Assembly: GCF_900103425.1 (NCBI RefSeq)
Contig: NZ_FMXA01000017.1
Span: 1-37,527, forward strand
Length of the DNA stretch: 37,527 bases
From: Dialister histaminiformans
GTDB lineage: Bacteria > Bacillota > Negativicutes > Veillonellales > Dialisteraceae
Direction: 5' to 3'
In this document: one piece after another, positions 31,714 to 37,527 of the stretch
Layout of the letters: each line of letters begins with the position of its first letter
Position numbering within the stretch: position 1 is the first letter of the stretch
Program-made: the position numbers and the translations under genes
The notes under the pieces: generated by a model
Databases searched by the model: none
What the model saw: the letters and a program-made list of their open reading frames with translations, nothing else
What the model was told of the DNA's origin: nothing

Positions 31714-32889
31714 TTAGTTCCCCTTCATCTTATCAATCAGTTTATCCAGGAAAGATTCCTTCCCTTTGTACTGCTTAATATTTTCTCCGGATATATCGGC
31801 AAACCGAACCAAAGCCTCTTTTTCTTCCTTATTGAGTTTCTTTGGTACTGCCACCCGAACCACAACATACAGGTCGCCTTTACGGCTGGACTGCAGATGT
31901 GGCATACCCGCGCCGCGGATTCTGAACCGGGTTTCGCTCTGAGTGCCTGCCGGAATCTTCAATTCCACCTGGCCGTCCAGAGTATTGACTTTGATAGTGC
32001 TTCCCAATGCTGCCGTAACGAAAGAAATATCCTTTCGGCAATACAGGTCATCACCATCGCGTTCGAAATCAGGATCGTTCTTTACAAAGATGTATACATA
32101 GAGGTCACCTTTGGGACCACCATTCGTTCCTGGTTCCCCTTCCCCGGCAACACGCATCCGCACTCCGGAATCTGCACCGGCCGGTATATTGATTTCGATG
32201 GTCTTGTTTCTTCTGACCACCCCGCTGCCATGACAATCATGGCACGGTTCCTTAATAATCTTTCCTTTACCTCCGCAACGGCGGCAGGAAACGATATTTA
32301 CCATCTGACCAAACGGCCCGTTACGTACTATACGCTGCTGCCCTGTGCCATGACAATCCGGGCAGGTATCCACGGAGGATCCTGGTTCCGCGCCATTCCC
32401 GTGGCAACGGGTGCAGGTGTCATTCTTGGTTACGCTGAATTTCTTTTTAACGCCTTTAGCTGCTTCCCGAAGGGTGATATCCATATTATAACGGAGATCA
32501 GCCCCCTGCTGCGGACCGTTCCGACGCTGACGTCCACCGGTGAACATGTCGAAAATATCTTCAAATCCACCGCCGCCAAAGCCGCCGAAACCACCCTGGC
32601 CGAATCCGCCAAAACCACCAAATCCACCGGCTCCCGGACCGCCGCCTCCCTGGGAGGCCTGTTGATAAGCATCATGTCCAAGCTGGTCATACTGTGCGCG
32701 TTTATCTGCATCAGACAATGTCTGATAAGCTTCATTGACTTCCTTGAACTTCTCTTCAGCAGTTTTCGGATCATCCTTATTGAGATCTGGATGATATTTC
32801 CGGGCAAGTCTTCGATAAGCTTTCTTGATATCCTGTTCTGAAGCGTTTCTGTCTACGCCCAGAATTTCATAATAGTCCTTGTTGCTCAT
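31714..32889 (-). CDS. dnaJ: chaperone protein DnaJ
   Basis: This 391-residue Hsp40 stimulates DnaK ATPase and delivers substrates. The J domain has HPD at residues 33-35. A long Gly/Phe-rich segment follows (about 78-110). Four zinc-binding CxxCxGxG repeats are intact ([32 protein letters not shown]), and a C-terminal substrate-binding domain completes a class I DnaJ. It is the last gene of hrcA-grpE-dnaK-dnaJ. Confidence 0.97.
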   Translation of the reverse strand: MSNKDYYEILGVDRNASEQDIKKAYRRLARKYHPDLNKDDPKTAEEKFKEVNEAYQTLSDADKRAQYDQLGHDAYQQASQGGGGPGAGGFGGFGGFGQGGFGGFGGGGFEDIFDMFTGGRQRRNGPQQGADLRYNMDITLREAAKGVKKKFSVTKNDTCTRCHGNGAEPGSSVDTCPDCHGTGQQRIVRNGPFGQMVNIVSCRRCGGKGKIIKEPCHDCHGSGVVRRNKTIEINIPAGADSGVRMRVAGEGEPGTNGGPKGDLYVYIFVKNDPDFERDGDDLYCRKDISFVTAALGSTIKVNTLDGQVELKIPAGTQSETRFRIRGAGMPHLQSSRKGDLYVVVRVAVPKKLNKEEKEALVRFADISGENIKQYKGKESFLDKLIDKMKGN

Positions 32890-32918
32890 AAGGAATAAGT
32901 CCTGATTTCACTTCCTGT

Positions 32919-34781
32919 TTACTTCTTGTCGTCGTCAACAACCTTGTAGTCTGCATCTACGACATCATCTTTACCATTCTTAGCGTTCTGCTGGCTCTGT
33001 GCCTGTCCCTGCTGCTGTGCCTGAGCCTGCTGAGCCTGCTGTGCCTGCTGGTACAGCTTTTCAGTCAGTTCATGAAGCGGCTTGGTCAGTGCATCTGCAT
33101 CGGCCTTAATCTTTTCTGTATCATCGCTCTTCATGGTTTCCTTAAGCTTAGCTACTGCATCATTAACTTCCTTAACCTTTGCCGGATCGGCCTTATCGCC
33201 AAGGTCCTTAATGGTCTTTTCAGCCTGATAAATCAGTGCTTCTGCATTATTCTTAGCCATAATGGCTTCCTTGCGCTTCTTATCTTCCTCTTCATGAGCC
33301 TTAGCATCATCCTGCATTCTCTTGATTTCTTCATCAGAAAGTCCGGAAGAAGACTTGATATCAATCTTCTGTTCCTTGCCTGTGCCCAGATCCTTAGCAG
33401 ATACATGTACAATGCCGTTAGCATCAATATCGAAAGTTACCTGAATCTGCGGAACTCCTCTTGGTGCCGGCGGAATATCAGAAAGTTCGAAACGGCCAAG
33501 GGTTTTGTTATCTGCAGCCATTGGACGTTCACCCTGCAGTACATGGATATCAACAGATGGCTGATTATCTGCTGCAGTGGAGAAGATCTGAGACTTGGAT
33601 GTCGGAATGGTTGTGTTTCTCTTAATCATGGTTGTGAATACACCGCCCAGGGTTTCAATCCCCAGAGACAGCGGAGTTACATCCAGCAGAAGGACATCCT
33701 TAACTTCACCCTTAAGTACACCTGCCTGAATAGCTGCACCTACGGCAACGGATTCATCCGGGTTAATTCCCTTATTTGGTTCCTTGCCAAATTTATTCTT
33801 AATCAGATTCTGAACTGCCGGGATACGGGAAGAACCGCCAACCAGCAGAATCTTTTCAATATCATTATTGGTTACGCCTGCATCGCGCATAGCAATGTCG
33901 ATTGGATCAATGGTTGCCTGTACCAGATCTGCAGTAATGCGGTCAAATTCTGCACGGGACAATGTAGCATCAAAATGAACCGGTGCACCATTAGAATCCA
34001 TAGTAATGAATGGCAGGTTGATTTCGGTGTTCAAAACGCCGGAAAGTTCAATCTTAGCTTTTTCTGCAGCTTCCTTCAGACGCTGATTGGTCATTGGATC
34101 TCTCTTAAGTTCAAAACCATTCTGCTTCTTGAAAGTATCCGCAATCCAGTCCATAACGCGGGCATCGAAATCATCGCCACCCAGATGACCGTTACCGTTG
34201 GATGCTTCTACTTCGAATACACCATCTGCAAGATTCAGGATAGATACATCGAATGTACCACCGCCCAGGTCATATACCAGTACACGGTGTTCACCTTCAC
34301 CCAGCTTGTCCAGACCATAAGCCAGCGCGGATGCGGTTGGTTCATTGATGATACGCAGTACATTCAAACCAGCGATACGGCCGGCATCCTTAGTTGCCTG
34401 ACGCTGACTGTCGGTAAAATAAGCCGGGCAGGTAATAACCGCTTCTGTTACCTTTTCTCCCAGATATGCTTCTGCATCTGTTTTCAGCTTCTGAAGAATC
34501 ATAGCGGAAATTTCCTGCGGGGTATAGCTCTTTCCATCAATATTTACCTTATAGTCGCTACCCATATGACGCTTAATGGATACAACGGTACGGTTCGGGT
34601 TGGAAACTGCCTGACGCTTTGCCAACTGGCCAACCAGAATTTCACCAGTCTTTGAGAAACCTACTACAGAAGGAGTAAGTCTGGAACCTTCCGCATTCGG
34701 AATAACTACAGGTTCCCCGCCTTCCATAACCGCAACTACAGAGTTTGTAGTACCAAGGTCAATACCAATAACTTTAGACAT
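32919..34781 (-). CDS. dnaK: chaperone protein DnaK (Hsp70)
   Basis: This 620-residue protein carries the Hsp70 nucleotide-binding signatures [10 protein letters not shown] (5-14), [14 protein letters not shown] and [14 protein letters not shown], then a substrate-binding domain and helical lid. The tail has a Gln/Ala-rich low-complexity stretch (about 580-600) before the [15 protein letters not shown] end. AAGGAGG lies nine bases before the ATG. It acts with DnaJ and GrpE in protein folding. Confidence 0.98.
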   Translation of the reverse strand: MSKVIGIDLGTTNSVVAVMEGGEPVVIPNAEGSRLTPSVVGFSKTGEILVGQLAKRQAVSNPNRTVVSIKRHMGSDYKVNIDGKSYTPQEISAMILQKLKTDAEAYLGEKVTEAVITCPAYFTDSQRQATKDAGRIAGLNVLRIINEPTASALAYGLDKLGEGEHRVLVYDLGGGTFDVSILNLADGVFEVEASNGNGHLGGDDFDARVMDWIADTFKKQNGFELKRDPMTNQRLKEAAEKAKIELSGVLNTEINLPFITMDSNGAPVHFDATLSRAEFDRITADLVQATIDPIDIAMRDAGVTNNDIEKILLVGGSSRIPAVQNLIKNKFGKEPNKGINPDESVAVGAAIQAGVLKGEVKDVLLLDVTPLSLGIETLGGVFTTMIKRNTTIPTSKSQIFSTAADNQPSVDIHVLQGERPMAADNKTLGRFELSDIPPAPRGVPQIQVTFDIDANGIVHVSAKDLGTGKEQKIDIKSSSGLSDEEIKRMQDDAKAHEEEDKKRKEAIMAKNNAEALIYQAEKTIKDLGDKADPAKVKEVNDAVAKLKETMKSDDTEKIKADADALTKPLHELTEKLYQQAQQAQQAQAQQQGQAQSQQNAKNGKDDVVDADYKVVDDDKK

Positions 34782-34851
34782 ATCTGAATTCCTCCTTGAA
34801 TTTCATTGTATATCAGCCCGGTGGATAACCATCTGGACACTGATCATGTAA

Positions 34852-35454
34852 TTAGTTGTGTGCGACCTGAACCTTAGCTGGTCTCAGAACCGCATCACCC
34901 ATCATATACCCTTTCTGCAGTACAGCAGAAACTGTATCCTTATCCACATCATCTGACTGGATTTCCATTAATGCTTCATGGAAATGCGGATCAAACGCCT
35001 TGCCCTGTGCATCCATTTCCTTTACACCGAAATCGGCAAGAACCTTTTCCAGTCCCTTCTTGAGAAGATTAAATCCTTCCAGATAAGGACCTGCATTCTT
35101 ATCCTTTTCCATATGGGCAAGTGCACGGTCAATATTATCGAGAACCGGCAGGAACTTCTTCAGCACATCACCGGTAACCGTAGTGGATAATCTGGCCTGT
35201 TCCTCTCTGGTACGGCGTCTGTAATTATCAAAATCCGCCTGCAGTCGTGTATACTGCTTGGTTGCCGCATCCAGTTTAGCTGTCAGCTGTTCTACCGCTT
35301 CTGCGGTTTCTGCCAGCTTTTTGATAAATTCTGCCGCATCCCTGGCTTCTGCTTCGTCCGCCGTCTTTCCGGCATCCGATGCTTTAGCGCTGTCAGCCTT
35401 GGCTTCCGCCTTTACCTCTTCGCTGGCTGCCTGTTTTTTCTTCTCATCTTTCAT
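34852..35454 (-). CDS. grpE: nucleotide exchange factor GrpE
   Basis: This 200-residue protein has a low-complexity Ala/Lys/Glu-rich N-terminus (about 1-50), a long coiled-coil (LAETAEAVEQLTAKLDAATK then RLQADFDNYRRRTREEQ) and a C-terminal beta domain ending VLRPAKVQVAHN. It releases ADP from DnaK. It starts 19 bases after hrcA, with GGGAG nine bases upstream. A 70-base gap separates it from dnaK. Confidence 0.96.
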   Translation of the reverse strand: MKDEKKKQAASEEVKAEAKADSAKASDAGKTADEAEARDAAEFIKKLAETAEAVEQLTAKLDAATKQYTRLQADFDNYRRRTREEQARLSTTVTGDVLKKFLPVLDNIDRALAHMEKDKNAGPYLEGFNLLKKGLEKVLADFGVKEMDAQGKAFDPHFHEALMEIQSDDVDKDTVSAVLQKGYMMGDAVLRPAKVQVAHN

Positions 35455-35473
35455 GCATGTACTCTCCCATCTT

Positions 35474-36532
35474 TTATGATTTCTTCAACAGCTGGTTCAG
35501 TTCCTGCTGCAGATAATACAGAACGCCTATAATCTTACCATATTGCATTCTGGTCGGTCCCATTACCGCAATGGATCCCAAGACCCTCCCATCGGAAGTG
35601 AACTGTGCCCGTACAATAGATAAGTCAGATAATGCCTTGGAAACATTTTCTGTACCTATATGTACGGCGATTGGCTTTTCCATTGTTTCGGAAAGCATTC
35701 CCTGCAGTGTATCCTGCTGTTCCAGCAGATTCAGGATATCCTGCATACGTTCCACATTCTGGAATTCCGGCTGCTCCATAAGCTCCGCTGCACCACCTGT
35801 GTATACCTTCTGATGCGGCAGAAGCATCCGGCTCAGTTCTCCGAAAATCCGACTGAATCCTGACAAATCCCTTTCCACATCCTTCTGGAAAGAAAGAATC
35901 AGGTTTTCATTCAATGTATTGACATTACGTCCATGGAGGAAATGATTCAGTTTATCGGCAATAAGCTGAAGTTCATCCATAGTGGTATCTGCCGGCATGG
36001 GCACAACCACATTGGTTACATCCCCGCGATCAGATACCGCCAGCAGAATGACTCTCCGTCCATCCAGAGGCAGGAACCTTATATAGTTAAAGCGCACCTG
36101 CCTTGCGGTAGAAGAAGCCGCCAGAGACAATGTATGTGTCAATGAGGCCACAATCTTTGCCATGTCCCGGAAAATATCATCCAGTCTGGCTCTGTGTGCC
36201 CCCATCATCTTGGTTATAAGGTTTTGCTCTTCGCCGCTCACTGGAGCCGGTTCCATAAGCCGGTCTACATAGAAGCGATATCCCTTGACCGATGGAATCC
36301 GTCCTGCCGAAGTATGTGGCTGTTCCAGGTATCCTGCATCTTCCAGATCCTGCATTTCATTTCGGATGGTAGCGCTGCTGACCCCCAGATTATACTTGCG
36401 GGCAATAGTGCGGGAACCAACCGGTTCTGCTGTTTCCGCATAATCCTGAACAACCGCCCACAGAACCTGCTGCTTACGCTCATTCAGTTCTGCCTGGTTT
36501 TCTTTCTTAAGATTACGTTTCCTATTTGTCAT
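35474..36532 (-). CDS. hrcA: heat-inducible transcription repressor HrcA
   Basis: This 352-residue protein represses its own operon by binding CIRCE, and is kept active by GroEL in known systems. An N-terminal winged helix (RTIARKYNLGVSSATIRNEMQDLEDAGYLEQPHTSAGRIPS) is diagnostic. The frame is open eight codons further upstream, but AAGGTG six bases before the ATG at 36532 and the position of CIRCE just upstream support this start. It heads hrcA-grpE-dnaK-dnaJ. Confidence 0.97.
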   Translation of the reverse strand: MTNRKRNLKKENQAELNERKQQVLWAVVQDYAETAEPVGSRTIARKYNLGVSSATIRNEMQDLEDAGYLEQPHTSAGRIPSVKGYRFYVDRLMEPAPVSGEEQNLITKMMGAHRARLDDIFRDMAKIVASLTHTLSLAASSTARQVRFNYIRFLPLDGRRVILLAVSDRGDVTNVVVPMPADTTMDELQLIADKLNHFLHGRNVNTLNENLILSFQKDVERDLSGFSRIFGELSRMLLPHQKVYTGGAAELMEQPEFQNVERMQDILNLLEQQDTLQGMLSETMEKPIAVHIGTENVSKALSDLSIVRAQFTSDGRVLGSIAVMGPTRMQYGKIIGVLYYLQQELNQLLKKS

Positions 36533-36549
36533 AATAATCACCTTGTTTA

Positions 36550-36576
36550 TTAGCACTCACACCTTTTGAGTGCTAA
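36550..36576. promoter_or_regulatory. CIRCE operator
   Basis: TTAGCACTC, nine bases, GAGTGCTAA: a perfect match to the CIRCE inverted repeat. It lies between the hrcA promoter and the hrcA start, so HrcA should repress the whole chaperone operon. Confidence 0.98.
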
Positions 36577-36587
36577 CTTACAATACA

Positions 36588-36616
36588 AGAATAGCATTCA
36601 CCGTTCAGAATGTCAA
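36588..36616 (-). promoter_or_regulatory. hrcA-grpE-dnaK-dnaJ promoter
   Basis: TTGACA (36611-36616), 17-base spacer, TATTCT (36588-36593) on the minus strand; the start of transcription should fall at the edge of CIRCE. Confidence 0.85.
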
Positions 36617-36712
36617 ATAAAAAGCCGGAATTTTCATTGTTTTCTCTATGATTTCAGACTGCTTCCCGGCTCGCCCTATCCACTTCACCAAATGTCATCA
36701 CCGGGAAACAAT

Positions 36713-36749
36713 AAAAAAGCTGCCAGCCTTATCCGCCCGCAGCTTTTTC
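36713..36749 (-). terminator. terminator of the small HTH gene
   Basis: A 10-bp stem (arms 36714-36723 and 36739-36748) with AAAAA/TTTTT ends, seven bases after the stop codon of the HTH gene, with a further T run on the minus strand. Confidence 0.82.
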
Positions 36750-36756
36750 TCAGAAA

Positions 36757-36966
36757 TCATATATCATTTTTCTCAGGGCCATACAGGCGCTCCATGCCCT
36801 GCCGTGTTACCAGCCAGATGCGGCCGGACTTTCGGGCCTCTTCCTTTGTAAACCGGGGCGCACCACCTTTATAGCCAGTACATGCCTGCTGAATCGTCCT
36901 TGCGGCCATTCCCCATCTGTCCCCGGCTTCCGCCGCCGTCATAACATTTTCCAGATCGCTTTTCAC
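36757..36966 (-). CDS. small helix-turn-helix DNA-binding protein
   Basis: This 69-residue protein contains a helix-turn-helix (MTAAEAGDRWGMAARTIQQA, residues 9-28), then a basic segment ending ARKSGRIWLVTRQGMERLYG. It resembles the small excisionase- or MerR-like HTH proteins common in Firmicutes genomes, whose targets are mostly unknown. I start at the GTG at 36966, with AGGAG eight bases upstream; an ATG 13 codons earlier has no ribosome binding site. It lies between tRNA-Arg and hrcA with its own terminator, possibly expressed by read-through from the tRNA or from a promoter overlapping the tRNA terminator. Confidence 0.75.
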   Translation of the reverse strand: MKSDLENVMTAAEAGDRWGMAARTIQQACTGYKGGAPRFTKEEARKSGRIWLVTRQGMERLYGPEKNDI

Positions 36967-37011
36967 TGTACTATCTCCTCTTTTGCGTACAATCACTGAG
37001 CTCACTATAAT

Positions 37012-37050
37012 AAAAAGAACTGCCAGTCCAACAAAGACTGGCAGTTCTTT
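37012..37050 (-). terminator. tRNA-Arg terminator
   Basis: Perfect 15-bp stem (arms 37014-37028 and 37036-37050) with a 7-base loop, T run on the minus strand. TTGGAC and TATAGT 16 bases apart overlap it and could be a promoter for the HTH gene. Confidence 0.85.
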
Positions 37051-37061
37051 TCATGTCGCTA

Positions 37062-37138
37062 TGGTGACCCAAGAGAGATTCGAACTCCCGACACCTTGAT
37101 TCGTAGTCAAGTGCTCTATCCAGCTGAGCTATTGGGCC
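37062..37138 (-). tRNA. tRNA-Arg (ACG)
   Basis: A 77-base cloverleaf with encoded CCA. Acceptor GGCCCAA pairs with TTGGGTC (one G-T pair). The anticodon arm CTTGA-CTACGAA-TCAAG gives anticodon ACG (arginine; the A is expected to be edited to inosine). The T arm is GGGAG-TTCGAAT-CTCTC. Confidence 0.97.
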
Positions 37139-37182
37139 AAATGTCAACATGACTATATTACCACAGGGAATTTATAAAAGCA

Positions 37183-37212
37183 AGGGATAAAGGGGAACTT
37201 CCCTTTATCCCT
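37183..37212. terminator. hairpin between tRNA-Arg and the insertion sequence
   Basis: Perfect 12-bp stem (arms 37183-37194 and 37201-37212) with a 6-base loop. T residues follow weakly on the plus strand. It may end a gene that preceded the insertion, or lie at the edge of the element. Confidence 0.5.
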
Positions 37213-37220
37213 TTGTAGGA

Positions 37221-37527
37221 TTACAATACATGTGTTACACATTGAAAACATAAAAAGCGAGACCCCCTTGTGATATAGTTAATTCGTCAAAACAAACTTT
37301 TACCAAAGGAGTATCTCGCATGAACAGTATAACACAAGTTATGAAATTTCGTAGATCTATGGTCGAATATGCATTGAAGCATGGCGTCACTAAAACCGCC
37401 ATCAAATACAATACATACCGCCAATACGTGTATCGCTGGCTTCGACGTTATGATGGTTCACTGGAGTCCTTACGTAATAAATCCCGCAGGCCCAAACACC
37501 ATCCCAAAGCACATACAGCTGCGGAAT
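37221..37527 (+). mobile_element. insertion sequence, left end (continues past window)
   Basis: The region from about 37221 to the edge holds a candidate terminal sequence (TGTGTTACACATTG starting at 37231), a weak extended -10 promoter TGA-TATAGT (about 37271-37279), a stem that can cover the ribosome binding site, and the start of a transposase gene. The exact left end and target duplication cannot be set without the right end. Confidence 0.6.
37321..37527 (+). CDS. integrase-core transposase, N-terminal part (partial at right edge)
   Basis: 69 codons are visible. AAAGGAG precedes the ATG by ten bases. The peptide begins MNSITQVMKFRRSMVEYALK, then has a helix-turn-helix KHGVTKTAIKYNTYRQYVYR (20-39) and an RNKSRRPKHHPKAHTA linker, the pattern at the front of IS481/IS3-like transposases that precede a DDE (rve) catalytic domain. 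The catalytic domain lies beyond the window. A C-terminal fragment of a similar protein is at 1-81, same strand. Confidence 0.85.

Noticed and set aside
31708-32841. 377-codon open frame antisense to dnaJ
   Set aside because: It lies entirely over dnaJ and its terminator; its composition follows from the reverse of Gly-rich DnaJ codons.
32995-33056. CTG/GCC-rich repetitive stretch at the end of dnaK as a repeat element
   Set aside because: It encodes the Gln/Ala-rich low-complexity tail common in DnaK proteins; it is not an independent repeat or CRISPR.
33072-34655. 527-codon open frame on the plus strand antisense to dnaK
   Set aside because: It is the mirror of the highly conserved dnaK coding sequence; the product is Cys/Ile-rich without domains and has no ribosome binding site.

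Overview
This 37.5-kb window is a block of bacterial housekeeping genes. Gene content and order are Firmicutes-like, and the organism is most probably a Negativicute (Veillonellaceae, Dialister-like). That placement is inferred from protein style, moderate GC and Bacillus-type gene order without sporulation genes; it was not tested by any search. Two Bacillus-like synteny blocks stand out: miaB-mutS-mutL-(methyltransferase)-miaA-ynbB, and SRP RNA-dnaX-ybaB-recR-bofA. The window opens with the last 26 codons of a transposase and closes with the first 69 codons of one of the same general type. It therefore looks like a segment bounded by copies of an insertion sequence, possibly a contig broken at that repeat.

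Layout. 1-81: transposase tail (+). 183-2300: coaX and birA (-), each with its own promoter and separated by a terminator. 2489-2611: a hairpin and tRNA-Val(GAC). 2676-4294: PfkB-family sugar kinase and truA (-). 4353-4895: promoter, T-box leader, a 42-codon ORF and a second terminator, which together form a complete stand-alone unit. 4913-5695: a TM2 membrane protein with a degenerate exonuclease-like N-terminus. 5970-14839: miaB, mutS, mutL, an RsmJ-like methyltransferase, miaA and a YnbB-like PLP enzyme (-), the mismatch-repair and tRNA-modification block. 15073-16980: a P-loop/Asp23-like fusion protein and murB. 17232-21878: the ribose operon rbsKDACB. 22163-23554: class II fumarase. 23803-27037 (+): SRP RNA, dnaX, ybaB, recR and bofA, ended by a strong terminator. 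27238-31546 (-): a five-gene cluster around a Ycf46-like AAA+ ATPase, with a membrane protein, two small proteins and an unrecognised protein. 31714-36532 (-): hrcA-grpE-dnaK-dnaJ with a perfect CIRCE operator. 36757-37138: a small HTH protein and tRNA-Arg(ACG). 37321-end: transposase start (+).

How the parts work together. MutS and MutL cooperate in mismatch repair. MiaA and MiaB act in sequence on adenosine 37 of tRNA. The Rbs proteins import ribose and convert it to ribose 5-phosphate. HrcA represses the chaperone operon through CIRCE. DnaX, YbaB and RecR are replication and recombination factors next to the SRP RNA.

The two items most likely to be new are (1) the T-box riboswitch whose only gene is a 42-residue, probably membrane-bound peptide, terminated before the next gene, and (2) the tightly coupled five-gene AAA+/membrane-protein cluster downstream of dnaJ, which includes a 56-residue gene with a WDLVPP motif. 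All start sites were chosen by reading ribosome binding sites, and several genes start well inside the longest open frame.
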